DNA from: Veillonellaceae bacterium
GTDB taxonomy: Bacteria; Bacillota; Negativicutes; Veillonellales; Veillonellaceae
Reading direction: 5' to 3'
NCBI GenBank assembly: GCA_900766245.1
Contig: CAAFUR010000012.1
Coordinates: 94,536 to 158,535, forward strand
DNA: 64,000 nucleotides
This document shows, in pieces, positions 1 through 8,228 of this stretch. Numbering within the stretch: position 1 is the first letter of the stretch; each line of letters opens with the position of its first letter. Below the pieces are notes generated by a model. The model was not told the DNA's origin. It saw nothing but the letters and a program-made list of their open reading frames with translations, and did no database searches. Position numbers and translations under genes: made by a program.

Positions 1-1
1 C

Positions 2-1711
2 TTGGGAGCCCTAAAAGTTAGCTTTGTGGTACCGGATGAAAGGTTTATCCAATATATGGTAGACACCGTACAAGGCGACACTAGGGTAGAGCATTCGTAT
101 ATCGCTGAAGCTATTGCTGATGGATATAAGCGTCTATTATATCCATCCTTAGAGCGTGAAACTCGAAATGCTATGACAGAGCAAGCAGAAGAGCAGGCTA
201 TCAAAGTATTTGGGACGAACTTGCGCAATCTATTACTGCAAGCACCTTTATCTGGACATGTCATCATGGGGTTAGATCCTGGATATCGTACAGGTTGTAA
301 AATGGCTATTATCGATAGGGAAGGTAATGTCCTAGATTATGGAGCTTATTATCTTACGATGAGTGATAAACAAGCAGAGCGGGCCAAACAAGAATTAGCT
401 AAGAAAATTCGCCAATATGGTGTTACCTTGATTTCTATCGGCAATGGCACGGCGTCTTATGAAACAGAGCAATTTACATCTGCCATGATTGCGGAAGAAG
501 GATTAGATTGTCATTATATTATCACCAATGAAGCTGGTGCCTCTGTATACTCCGCTTCTAAGTTGGCTATTGAAGAATTGCCAGATTTAGATGTATCTAT
601 TCGTGGTGCTGTATCGATTGCGCGCCGTGTACAAGACCCATTGGCGGAATCCGTGAAAATTGACCCAAAATCAATTGGTGTAGGTCAGTACCAACACGAT
701 GTGAATCAAAAACAATTGGGTGCAACCTTGGATCAGGTGGTAGAAACGGTAGTTAACCATGTAGGGGTAGAGCTTAATACAGCCTCTCCAGCCATATTAA
801 AACATGTGTCTGGTATTTCTAGTACAGTGGCGAATAATATCATTGCTTATCGCAAGGAACATGGAGCGTTTACAAGTCGTAAGCAATTGTTGAAAGTAGC
901 TCGTTTAGGTCCTGCGGCCTTTACACAATGTGCAGGTTTCTTACGCATCGGTAAAGGGGAGAACCCTCTAGATGCGACGCCAGTTCATCCAGAGTCCTAT
1001 GAGATTGCCCAAGGCGTGCTCACACAATTGGGCATGTCCTTAGAAGATTTGCGAGATAAAGCAATGTTGGAAACGGCAAAGGCGAAACTGCAAGCGGTGG
1101 ATGTAGAAGAGTTGGCGAAACAGCTAGATGCAGGTGTACCTACGGTGCGAGATATTGTAGAAGCCTTACAAAAACCAGGTCGTGATCCACGGGAAGATTT
1201 ACCAGCACCGATGACTCGTAAACAAATTATGAGTTTGGAAGATATTCAGGTGGGCACCGTGGTAAAAGGAACCGTCCATAATGTGGTAGACTTTGGTGCT
1301 TTTGTAGACTTTGGTGTAAAAATCAATGGCCTTTTGCATAAAAGTGAGTTTTGTGCCTACCATGAACACCCATCTGATGTATTGGCAGTAGGAGATATTA
1401 TCGAAGTGGAAATCATCTCTGTCGATGCGAAACGCAATCGTATTGGTTTATCTATGAAACGAGAAAAGCCAAAAGATCCAAACCGCCAAGGTCATAAACG
1501 TAATGGTGTTGGAAACATTCGTCGAGATACACAAACTAAGAATGGTCAGCAACAAAAGGGAGAAAGACAAGAGTCTAGAAATCTGAAAAACTCAAAAGGG
1601 AATCCTATGCGAGATAGAAATAAAGGCAATGGTGGAAAGCGTCGAGAAAAAGAACAGGACTTAGGCGCTTTATTACAACAATGGGCTGATCGTGGAGGAC
1701 GTAAACGATGA
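2..1711 (+). CDS. tex: Tex family transcription accessory / S1 RNA-binding protein (5' end cut by window)
   Basis: Nucleic-acid-binding protein of the Tex/YhgF family, thought to act on transcription complexes in the cytoplasm. About 569 residues are visible. The family is usually 700-780 residues long, so the N-terminal helix-rich part lies outside the window and the true start is not seen. In order there is a YqgF/RNase H-like domain beginning at VIMGLDPGYRTG (residues 87-98 of the visible part), a helix-hairpin-helix region (about 268-330, HVSGISSTVANNI), and an S1 domain (about 418-487, VGTVVKGTVHNVVDFGAFVDFG). A Lys/Arg/Gly/Asn-rich tail (488-569) probably adds nonspecific RNA or DNA binding. 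The stop overlaps the lspA start by ATGA, suggesting translational coupling. Confidence 0.93.
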   Translation: MGALKVSFVVPDERFIQYMVDTVQGDTRVEHSYIAEAIADGYKRLLYPSLERETRNAMTEQAEEQAIKVFGTNLRNLLLQAPLSGHVIMGLDPGYRTGCKMAIIDREGNVLDYGAYYLTMSDKQAERAKQELAKKIRQYGVTLISIGNGTASYETEQFTSAMIAEEGLDCHYIITNEAGASVYSASKLAIEELPDLDVSIRGAVSIARRVQDPLAESVKIDPKSIGVGQYQHDVNQKQLGATLDQVVETVVNHVGVELNTASPAILKHVSGISSTVANNIIAYRKEHGAFTSRKQLLKVARLGPAAFTQCAGFLRIGKGENPLDATPVHPESYEIAQGVLTQLGMSLEDLRDKAMLETAKAKLQAVDVEELAKQLDAGVPTVRDIVEALQKPGRDPREDLPAPMTRKQIMSLEDIQVGTVVKGTVHNVVDFGAFVDFGVKINGLLHKSEFCAYHEHPSDVLAVGDIIEVEIISVDAKRNRIGLSMKREKPKDPNRQGHKRNGVGNIRRDTQTKNGQQQKGERQESRNLKNSKGNPMRDRNKGNGGKRREKEQDLGALLQQWADRGGRKR

Positions 1712-2148
1712 TATACATCATAAGTATCTTGACTTTCATGTTGGATCAAGTAGCAAAATGGTATGTACGCAGCCACTTTCGATTAGGTGAATCTGTACCA
1801 GTTGTACCTGATGTATTTCATTGGACCTATATTGTGAATCATGGAGCAGCTTTTGGCGTGTTGATGAACCAACGATGGATATTGTTATTGGTCGTAGTGC
1901 TGTTGCTAGGCGCCATGTACGTAGGTCGTAAGAAATTAGCTAGGGCACCGTTATATGCGCGAATTGGTACAGGGACGCTCTTAGGTGGTGCCTTGGGGAA
2001 TGCCTGGGATCGTTTGTGCTTAGGTGGTGTGGTAGATTTCTTTGATTTCCGAGTATGGCCTATCTTTAATATTGCAGATATTGGTATTTGCATTGGTGTG
2101 CCTTTGTTGATTCTATATTTTTGGTCCTATGAAAGCCAGAAACAGTGA
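1708..2148 (+). CDS. lspA: Lipoprotein signal peptidase II
   Basis: Inner-membrane aspartyl protease that removes signal peptides from diacylglyceryl-modified prolipoproteins. At 146 residues it is slightly short for the family (about 150-165). Conserved boxes are NHGAAFG (44-50), GNAWDR (97-102) and VVDF...FNIAD. The predicted catalytic aspartates are D110 and D124. Four hydrophobic segments are apparent. The ATG overlaps the tex stop (ATGA) and the next gene begins a few bases after its own stop, so it sits in a tight co-transcribed run. Likely substrates in this window include the lipoproteins at 6996 and 45866. Confidence 0.95.
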   Translation: MIYIISILTFMLDQVAKWYVRSHFRLGESVPVVPDVFHWTYIVNHGAAFGVLMNQRWILLLVVVLLLGAMYVGRKKLARAPLYARIGTGTLLGGALGNAWDRLCLGGVVDFFDFRVWPIFNIADIGICIGVPLLILYFWSYESQKQ

Positions 2149-2156
2149 GGTAAATG

Positions 2157-3074
2157 ATGGAAACAAAACAATATATAGTAGAGGCTCAAGATGAGGGTAC
2201 ACGATTAGATGTGTACCTCACGAAAGAGCTTGGTCAGTCACGTAGCTATGTACAATCCTTAGTGAAAGAGGGGCATGTACAAGTAAATGGCAAAACAGGG
2301 AAATCGAATTTGAAACTATCATCATCTAGCGAAGTTCTTGTGACCATCCCAGAGGTCCAAGAAGTAGAGGTAGAAGCAGAGGACATTCCACTGGATATTC
2401 TATTTGAAGATTCCCATATGATTGTCATCAATAAAGCGCGTGGTATGGTGGTACATCCAGCGGTAGGTAACCATTCGGGAACCTTGGTTAATGCACTTCT
2501 CTTTCATTGTAAAGATTTATCTGGGATTAATGGAGAAATTCGTCCTGGTATTGTGCATCGCTTAGATAAGGACACATCGGGTGTGATGATGGCAGCAAAG
2601 CATGATGAATCCCATTTGGGGTTAGCAGAGCAAGTGAAAGAACATAGTGCTACAAGAACCTATTATGCATTAGTACAAGGGAATATTGCAGAAGAAAAAG
2701 GGACCATCAAAGCACCTATCGGTCGTCATCCTAAAGATCGTATGAAAATGGCGGTGGTTTTTGAAAATAGTAAAGAAGCAGTGACCCATTTCCGTGTACT
2801 AGAACGATATGGCAAGCATACATTAATAGAATGCCAATTAGAAACGGGTAGAACGCACCAAATTCGTGTACATTTAGCGTATATTGGACATCCTGTGGTG
2901 AATGATCCATTCTATGGATTCCGTAAAATGGATTTTCCTATTGTAGGGCAGGCCTTACATTCTAAAACATTATCTGTGAAACATCCTATCACAGGGGAAG
3001 CGTTACATTTTGAAGCGCCATTGCCGGAAGATTTTTTGGCATGTATTGAGTATGCGAAAGAGCATAATCGATAA
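2157..3074 (+). CDS. RluA/RluD family 23S rRNA pseudouridine synthase
   Basis: Converts uridines in large-subunit rRNA to pseudouridine. An N-terminal S4 RNA-binding domain (about residues 15-65) is followed by the synthase domain with the catalytic motif HRLDKDTSG; the first Asp of the motif is the nucleophile. The length (305 residues) fits RluD. Two adjacent ATGs exist at 2154 and 2157. The second is chosen because GAGG at 2148-2151 then has a 5-base spacer. Following lspA directly is a common Firmicute arrangement. The exact target uridines cannot be told from the sequence. Confidence 0.92.
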   Translation: METKQYIVEAQDEGTRLDVYLTKELGQSRSYVQSLVKEGHVQVNGKTGKSNLKLSSSSEVLVTIPEVQEVEVEAEDIPLDILFEDSHMIVINKARGMVVHPAVGNHSGTLVNALLFHCKDLSGINGEIRPGIVHRLDKDTSGVMMAAKHDESHLGLAEQVKEHSATRTYYALVQGNIAEEKGTIKAPIGRHPKDRMKMAVVFENSKEAVTHFRVLERYGKHTLIECQLETGRTHQIRVHLAYIGHPVVNDPFYGFRKMDFPIVGQALHSKTLSVKHPITGEALHFEAPLPEDFLACIEYAKEHNR

Positions 3075-3085
3075 GGAGTGATACT

Positions 3086-3601
3086 ATGGAAGAACGTATC
3101 TTAATTGATGAAGCTGGTATGATGCGTGCCATTCGTCGTATTGGGCACGAAATTTTGGAGCGTAATAAAGGATTATCCAATGCCTTAATCATTGGCATTG
3201 AGCGCCGTGGTGTATATATAGCAAAACGATTACAAGCTCAAATTGAAGCCATTGAAGGGATTCAAGTAGATGTGGCAACAATGGATGTCTCCTTGTATCG
3301 AGATGATCGTGGAGAGACTGCAAAGGAAGGAGTTCCTTTCACCATGGATACGACCGGGAAAGTCGTGATTCTTGTAGATGATGTGTTGTTCACAGGTCGT
3401 ACGATTCGATCTGCTTTGAATGCTCTTATGGATGCGGGTAGACCGAGCGCCATCCAATTAGCTGTACTAGTGGATCGAGGCCATCGAGAACTACCTATAC
3501 GAGCTGACTATGTAGGGAAAAATATTCCTACGTCCCACTTGGAAACGGTGCAAGTTCGTGTGCACGAAGTGGATGGGGATGATAGTGTAGTGATTTTTTA
3601 G
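3086..3601 (+). CDS. pyrR: PyrR bifunctional pyr operon regulator / uracil phosphoribosyltransferase
   Basis: RNA-binding regulator that, with UMP bound, stabilises the anti-antiterminator of pyr leaders and so causes termination; it also has uracil phosphoribosyltransferase activity. It is 171 residues, normal for the family. The PRPP-binding loop VILVDDVLFTGRT is at about 94-106. It is not next to the operon it should control: a canonical PyrR site lies about 27 kb away in front of pyrB (30659-30672). AAGGAGTG precedes the ATG with good spacing. Confidence 0.95.
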   Translation: MEERILIDEAGMMRAIRRIGHEILERNKGLSNALIIGIERRGVYIAKRLQAQIEAIEGIQVDVATMDVSLYRDDRGETAKEGVPFTMDTTGKVVILVDDVLFTGRTIRSALNALMDAGRPSAIQLAVLVDRGHRELPIRADYVGKNIPTSHLETVQVRVHEVDGDDSVVIF

Positions 3602-3619
3602 AAAGATGAGGAACAACCA

Positions 3620-4345
3620 ATGCATGGTATGGGAACCATCCTTAATGTGGTGTTGATTATTTGTGGTAGCTTATTAGGACTCTTTATTCGACATCGCATG
3701 AAAGAAAATTTAAAAGAAACGCTCATGATGGTGTGTGGGATCATTATCCTTCTATTAGGTATGAGTGGCACTATGCAATATATGCTAGTTATTGTTAGCG
3801 ACAGTTTGCATACAACGGGACCTATGATGATGATTATCTCTATGGTACTAGGGGCGATTATTGGGGAATTGATTGATTTTGATCGTCGTATTACAGCCAT
3901 TGGAGAATGGTTGAAGTTGAAAACAGGTAACAGTCGGGACCCACAGTTTACCAATGCTTTTATTACGGCATCCATGACATTTACCGTAGGAGCTATGGGG
4001 GTCATCGGTTCTATTCAAGATGGTTTGACTGGCGATTATAGTACGATGGTTGTTAAAAGTATTCTAGACGGCATTATCGTGATGGTCATGGCATCTTCCA
4101 TGGGAAAAGGGGCTTTATTCTCCTTTTTACCAGTAGGGATTACTCAAGGGATTATAACGGGGTTAGCGCATTTGGCGGCACCGATTATGACTCCAGAGGC
4201 GATTGATAATTTATCCTATGTGGGCTCCATCTTAATTTTCTGTGTAGGCATTAATGTATTGTGGCCCAACAAGATTCGAGTAGCCAACTTGTTGCCAGCT
4301 ATTTTTATTGCTATGCTGTTAACATTTTTGCCGATTACACTGTAA
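3620..4345 (+). CDS. DUF554 family polytopic membrane protein
   Basis: A 241-residue integral membrane protein of the DUF554 (YdfK-like) family, with about seven hydrophobic helices and glycine-rich segments such as MVLGAIIGELIDFDRRI (about 75-91). The function is not established; it may be a transporter. It is preceded by GAGGAA at 3608-3613 with a 6-base spacer, starts 18 bases after pyrR, and is followed by a terminator, so it closes the first operon. The family call rests on overall pattern and length. Confidence 0.8.
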   Translation: MHGMGTILNVVLIICGSLLGLFIRHRMKENLKETLMMVCGIIILLLGMSGTMQYMLVIVSDSLHTTGPMMMIISMVLGAIIGELIDFDRRITAIGEWLKLKTGNSRDPQFTNAFITASMTFTVGAMGVIGSIQDGLTGDYSTMVVKSILDGIIVMVMASSMGKGALFSFLPVGITQGIITGLAHLAAPIMTPEAIDNLSYVGSILIFCVGINVLWPNKIRVANLLPAIFIAMLLTFLPITL

Positions 4346-4679
4346 TGTATGATATTTACTATCCCCGAGGAAATTTGATTACAACAGTTCATAAGACATA
4401 CTAAATGTGCATTGCATGATAGAGGAAGGTTGAGTATGTGGTACTCACTTTCCTCTATTTTTTTATGAAAGTGAATTGAGCCTACTTAATCTATATCTAG
4501 CATTGCTAGAGATAATGGATTTTTTGTGATGAATTATAAAGACTCTCAGCCAGTGACTATGGTAAAATGAGTATACATCTAGATGAATGATTTATAAGAT
4601 ACAGTGAAATGAGTATGAATTATATGTATACGTAGTTGATAGGGGCATAGATTAAAAGATGATAGCTGAGGTGTTAGTA
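4346..4679. other. Intergenic region between the DUF554 gene and the ygbA-like gene
   Basis: 334 bases holding the terminator at 4421-4464 and otherwise AT-rich sequence. No RNA gene, repeat or convincing two-box promoter was found. A promoter for the downstream gene must lie somewhere after 4464. Confidence 0.6.
4421..4464 (+). terminator. Rho-independent terminator after the DUF554 gene
   Basis: AGAGGAA (4421-4427) pairs with TTCCTCT (4450-4456), with further pairing of TGAGTA with TACTCA inside. Seven T residues follow from 4458. Confidence 0.9.
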
Positions 4680-5027
4680 GTGAATCAAGGGATACAAAAA
4701 CAAAGAACTGTGGAAGATAAGCGCATGAAGGAATTAAAAACTGTGCGCAAGATGATAGAAATCTATTGCAAAGGGCAGCATGGATGTAAGTCCGGTGCTC
4801 TCTGTGAAAGCTGTGCAGAATTGATGCGCTATGCAGAAGCAAGGGTAGAGCGATGCCCGCATATGGAAGAAAAAACATTTTGTGCTATGTGCAAAACACA
4901 TTGTTACGCACCGACCTATCGGGAACGAATTAAAGAAGTCATGCGCTACAGTGGCCCTCGCATGTTATGGATACATCCAATCATGACGATACGACACATA
5001 TTATTAGGGAAAGGTCTGTTAAAATAA
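4680..5027 (+). CDS. YgbA-type (nitrous oxide-stimulated promoter family) Cys-rich protein
   Basis: Small cytoplasmic protein matching the YgbA_NO family by its pattern of cysteines (CKGQHGCKSGALCESC, then CPHMEEKTFCAMCKTHCY) and the closing MRYSGPRMLWIHPIMTIRH block. In enterobacteria ygbA belongs to the NsrR nitric-oxide regulon; the biochemical role is not established, but the cysteines suggest a metal or Fe-S site. GTG 4680 is chosen because GAGGTG (4668-4673) sits 6 bases upstream; an in-frame ATG at 4659 has only a weak site. It stands alone between a terminator and the promoter at 5071. Confidence 0.82.
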   Translation: MNQGIQKQRTVEDKRMKELKTVRKMIEIYCKGQHGCKSGALCESCAELMRYAEARVERCPHMEEKTFCAMCKTHCYAPTYRERIKEVMRYSGPRMLWIHPIMTIRHILLGKGLLK

Positions 5028-5070
5028 TTTTTCACAGAAATTAAAATGCATTAAAAATCAAGTTTAGTAC

Positions 5071-5103
5071 TTTACACTATATCGAAAATTATAGTATACT
5101 ATA
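5071..5103 (+). promoter_or_regulatory. Promoter of the iron-complex ABC transporter operon with palindromic operator
   Basis: -35 TTTACA (5071-5076), 18-base spacer, -10 TATACT (5095-5100). A perfect 14-base palindrome TATAGTATACTATA (5090-5103) covers the -10 and is a plausible repressor site. The GAAAAT...TATACTA block (from 5084) resembles the regions before the flavodoxin gene and, less closely, the CobN-like gene. Confidence 0.7.
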
Positions 5104-5110
5104 GGTAGAC

Positions 5111-5144
5111 AAAAGAGCGCCCACAATAGGTTGCTCTTTTTTTT
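5111..5144 (+). terminator. Leader terminator/attenuator hairpin before the permease gene
   Basis: AAAAGAGC (5111-5118) pairs with GCTCTTTT (5133-5140) and runs into an eight-T tract (5137-5144). It lies about 10 bases after the expected transcription start and before the first ribosome site, so it can act as an attenuator or a promoter-proximal stop. Because the only gene before it has no other terminator, it may also end the ygbA-like transcript. Confidence 0.65.
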
Positions 5145-5165
5145 ACTGTAGGAGGTACGACATTC

Positions 5166-5219
5166 GTGAGGGAAACTCCTAAGCGTATATTGGGTATAGT
5201 TAAAGGGCGTATAACATGA
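5166..5219 (+). CDS. Possible 17-codon leader peptide overlapping the permease start
   Basis: GTG-initiated ORF encoding MRETPKRILGIVKGRIT. GGAGG (5151-5155) lies 10 bases upstream. Its TGA (5217-5219) overlaps the permease ATG (5216) as ATGA, the usual geometry of translational coupling. There is no homology evidence for the peptide. A similar arrangement precedes the CobN-like gene at 8184. Confidence 0.4.
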   Translation: MRETPKRILGIVKGRIT

Positions 5220-6214
5220 AATTAAAAATTGTAGGATTATTGATCTTACTGGTCATTTCACTCGTAGTAGCCCCTCAATTTGGGGCTTCTTTTATACCGG
5301 TGTGGGATATGTACCAGGCATTTACCAGTCCAGTGCCAACAGATGAGATGAACATGTTGAGCACCATTGTGCAAGATATTCGATTGCCAAGGTTGTTGTA
5401 TTCCGTACTAACAGGGATTGGATTATCTTTAGTAGGGGTTCTAATGCAAACGGTAACACGAAATGCACTAGCCGATCCCTACGTACTAGGTGTCTCCTCA
5501 GGGGCTAGTACAGGGGCAGTCTTTGCCATCATTATGGGAGGATTACCATTCTTGGCATCCTATAATGTGCCGTTCTTTGCAGCCTTAGGAGCAGGTATTT
5601 CTATCTTGTTGGTATTACTTTGCGTAGGTCGCAGTCAAAGTCCAGTGAAGTTAATTTTAATCGGTATGGGTATGACAGGTATTTTCTCATCCATTACGAT
5701 GATGATTATTTATGGAGCGAAGCATGAAGCGCAAGTACGAAGTGCTATGTTCTGGTTGCTCGGTAGTTTTGCAGGCATTCAGTGGAGAGACTTACCATTA
5801 ACAGCCATTATCATTGGTTTGTTGATGCTCTATATGTACATGTATAAACAGGATTTTGATGTCCTCTTATTAGGGCAACAAGAAGCGAAGCAAATGGGAT
5901 TATCTGTGAAATCCTTGCAATTATCTATGGTCATCGTATCCTCTGTGGCTATTGCTACCTTAGTAGCAAAAGTAGGTGTAGTGGGCTTTATGGGCCTTAT
6001 TATTCCGCACTTGGCGCGCATGGTTGGGGGACCTAAACATGGACGATTACTGATTTTTGCGCCACTCATTGGTAGTATTGTGATGATCTGGGCGGATGTA
6101 CTTTCACGAGCTATGTATAGCCCCGAAGAAATTCCTATCGGCGTATTGACATCCTTACTAGGGGCACCGCTATTTATTTGGATTATTATGACGAGATACC
6201 GTCATCAAGGTTAG
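5216..6214 (+). CDS. FecCD-family ABC transporter permease (iron complex / heme / corrinoid)
   Basis: Inner-membrane subunit of a BtuC/FecCD/HmuU-type importer. It is 332 residues with about ten hydrophobic helices. Family signatures include RLPRLLYSVLTGIGLSLVGV (about 56-75), ADPYVLGVSSGASTGA and, near the C-terminus, the coupling-helix segment GVVGFMGLIIPHLARMVGGPKH. The ATPase and binding protein genes follow, making a complete importer. The position directly before a chelatase trio and heme genes favours heme or another metal tetrapyrrole as substrate, but ferric siderophores or corrinoids cannot be excluded. It has its own modest ribosome site AAAGGG plus possible coupling to the upstream leader ORF. 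Confidence 0.9.
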   Translation: MKLKIVGLLILLVISLVVAPQFGASFIPVWDMYQAFTSPVPTDEMNMLSTIVQDIRLPRLLYSVLTGIGLSLVGVLMQTVTRNALADPYVLGVSSGASTGAVFAIIMGGLPFLASYNVPFFAALGAGISILLVLLCVGRSQSPVKLILIGMGMTGIFSSITMMIIYGAKHEAQVRSAMFWLLGSFAGIQWRDLPLTAIIIGLLMLYMYMYKQDFDVLLLGQQEAKQMGLSVKSLQLSMVIVSSVAIATLVAKVGVVGFMGLIIPHLARMVGGPKHGRLLIFAPLIGSIVMIWADVLSRAMYSPEEIPIGVLTSLLGAPLFIWIIMTRYRHQG

Positions 6215-6229
6215 ACAATAGGAGGGACT

Positions 6230-6973
6230 ATGTACGAGGTAAATTCTTTGTCCTTTTCCTATGGAAAACGACAAATTTTAGATGATGTGAAGCTCAGCTT
6301 TCCTAAACATAAAATGACGGCTATCATTGGACCTAATGGTTGTGGTAAATCGACACTCCTTGGACATCTAAGTCAGTTGCATCCTACCGATGCAATTACA
6401 TTGGATGGTGTGCCTTTACAAACGATTGATGGCCCCACCTTTTCACGAAAGGTGGCGGTCCTAGCACAAATGCATGATGCTATGATCGATGATTTTTTAG
6501 TGAAAGATATTGTGCTTATGGGGCGATATCCCTATAAAAGTCATTTTGGAAATTATACAACAGAAGACGTTGCTATCGCCCAGTCTTATATGGATCAAGT
6601 GGGTGTGTCTCACTTGGCAGAAGAAGAAATGGGGCATTTGTCGGGCGGTGAACGGCAACGGGTGTTCATTGCAAAAGCATTGACACAACAAACAGAGGTA
6701 TTACTGTTAGATGAACCAACGAATCATCTAGACATGAAATACAAGGTAGCGCTCATGAAAGAATTGCAAAACTTTTCGGGCACAAGTATTGTAGTTCTCC
6801 ATGACCTAAATCTAGCGGCGCGCTATTGCGATCACATCGTATTGATGAAAGATGGCAAAGTATTACAGACGGGAACACCTCAAGAGGTGTTAACTCCAGA
6901 GTTGCTAGAACCTATTTTTGAAGTGCCATTCCATGTGTCCATGGAAGATGGCGTGTATCATTTATATTACTAA
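6230..6973 (+). CDS. Iron-complex/heme ABC transporter ATP-binding protein
   Basis: Cytoplasmic ATPase that drives the FecCD permease. It is 247 residues with Walker A GPNGCGKST (34-42), signature LSGGERQR (137-144), Walker B VLLLDEPTNHLD (157-168) and switch His in VVLHDLN. This is the FecE/HmuV/BtuD class. Spacing to the permease is 15 bases with AGGAGGG before the ATG. Confidence 0.93.
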   Translation: MYEVNSLSFSYGKRQILDDVKLSFPKHKMTAIIGPNGCGKSTLLGHLSQLHPTDAITLDGVPLQTIDGPTFSRKVAVLAQMHDAMIDDFLVKDIVLMGRYPYKSHFGNYTTEDVAIAQSYMDQVGVSHLAEEEMGHLSGGERQRVFIAKALTQQTEVLLLDEPTNHLDMKYKVALMKELQNFSGTSIVVLHDLNLAARYCDHIVLMKDGKVLQTGTPQEVLTPELLEPIFEVPFHVSMEDGVYHLYY

Positions 6974-6995
6974 GTTTAGTAAGAAAGGGAAGATT

Positions 6996-7994
6996 ATGTT
7001 AAGTAATTGGAAACAATCTAAAGGATTCGTATTAACAGCCTTAGTATGTGGCGCCTTGGCAGTGGCAGGCTGTGGTTCTGAAAAGGAACAAGCTAAAACT
7101 GGTACAGAAGTAACGTGGCATCAAACATTTGAAGGAAAACAAACAGAATTTGCTGTGAAAGAAGCGCCAAAACACGCAGTATCCATGTCTCAATTTACAA
7201 CAGAAATGATGTTGCAATTAGGCTTGGAAGATAAAATGGCAGGGACAGCTTTCCAAGAAGAAGAAATCTATCCACCATTACAAGAAGCCTATGGTAAAGT
7301 AAAAGTATTGTCTGAAAAATGGCCTTCTTATGAAGTGTTTATGTCTGTAAAACCTGACTTCGCTACAGGTTGGGAAGATTCTTTTAGTAAAGAAGGTATC
7401 CCTGCAGATAAAATGATTGCTCAAAAAGTAAACATTTGGATTCCAGAGTCTGCTTTATCTACACAAGCTGACTTAGAAACTAATTTTAAAGATATGATTA
7501 AATTAGGTGAAATCTTCGGGGTGAAAGCAAAAGCAGAAGAATGGGTAAAAGGTCAACGTGCTTTGTTAGAAAAAGTACAAGCTAAATTGAAAGACCTTCC
7601 ACATAAACGTGTATTCGTATATGACTCCCAAGATGGACAACCTTTCACAGTATTCGAAGGTTACACAACTAACGTATTGCGTTTAATCGGTGCTGATAAC
7701 GTAATGAGTGGTTTAGGGGTAGATAAAACTTGGGCGAAAGGTTCTTGGGAAACTGTAGTGCAACAAAATCCTGATTACATCATCATTCCTGACTATGGTA
7801 ATTCCATCCGCAACGATGATGATTTCCAAGAAAAAGTAGCTAAAATTAAAGCTGACCCTCAATTACAAACAATTAAAGCGGTACAAGAAAATCATTTCGT
7901 TCGCGTAAAATTGTCTGAAATTACACCAGGCGTTCGTACAGTAGAAGCGTTAAAACGTTTAGCTGAAGAAATCCATGGTATCCATATTGACTAA
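6996..7994 (+). CDS. Iron-complex/heme ABC transporter substrate-binding lipoprotein
   Basis: Periplasmic lipid-anchored binding protein of the BtuF/FhuD/HmuT type (332 residues). The signal peptide ends in lipobox VAGC with the acylated Cys at residue 26. ATG 6996 is chosen over an earlier in-frame start because AAGAAAGGG precedes it and the signal peptide then begins normally (MLSNWKQSKGFVLTALVCG). The two-lobe fold is suggested by AVSMSQFTTEMMLQLGLEDKM in the first half and DYIIIPDYG in the second. It ends the transporter operon before a terminator. The ligand cannot be deduced from the sequence. Confidence 0.9.
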   Translation: MLSNWKQSKGFVLTALVCGALAVAGCGSEKEQAKTGTEVTWHQTFEGKQTEFAVKEAPKHAVSMSQFTTEMMLQLGLEDKMAGTAFQEEEIYPPLQEAYGKVKVLSEKWPSYEVFMSVKPDFATGWEDSFSKEGIPADKMIAQKVNIWIPESALSTQADLETNFKDMIKLGEIFGVKAKAEEWVKGQRALLEKVQAKLKDLPHKRVFVYDSQDGQPFTVFEGYTTNVLRLIGADNVMSGLGVDKTWAKGSWETVVQQNPDYIIIPDYGNSIRNDDDFQEKVAKIKADPQLQTIKAVQENHFVRVKLSEITPGVRTVEALKRLAEEIHGIHID

Positions 7995-8018
7995 TTACAT
8001 AGTGTCATACATAGGGAA

Positions 8019-8046
8019 AGCCGTCACAGCTGTGGCGGCTTTTTTT
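8019..8046 (+). terminator. Terminator after the ABC transporter operon
   Basis: AGCCGTCACA (8019-8028) pairs with TGTGGCGGCT (8031-8040), with one G-U pair, followed by six T. Confidence 0.93.
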
Positions 8047-8052
8047 GTATGT

Positions 8053-8082
8053 TTTACTTATTACTTCGAAATATAGTATTAT
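8053..8082 (+). promoter_or_regulatory. Candidate promoter of the CobN-like chelatase operon
   Basis: -35 TTTACT (8053-8058), 18-base spacer, -10 TATTAT (8077-8082). The stretch TTCGAAATATAGTATTAT (8065-8082) resembles the transporter promoter at 5071-5103, suggesting shared control. Confidence 0.55.
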
Positions 8083-8183
8083 TTAAGTATAGAGAGTACA
8101 TGCTGATTAATATGTACTACATAGTGATTCACTATGGGCAGTGGATATACACTTGGTAATAAAATTCAACTATAGGAGAGGTA

Positions 8184-8228
8184 ATGGTGAAAGGGAAGAC
8201 ATTACATATTTTGGTGAGTATGATATGA
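8184..8228 (+). CDS. Possible 14-codon leader peptide overlapping the CobN-like start
   Basis: ATG ORF encoding MVKGKTLHILVSMI behind AGGAGAGG (8174-8181). Its TGA (8226-8228) overlaps the downstream ATG (8225) as ATGA. Probably a coupling leader; no homology evidence. Confidence 0.35.
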   Translation: MVKGKTLHILVSMI

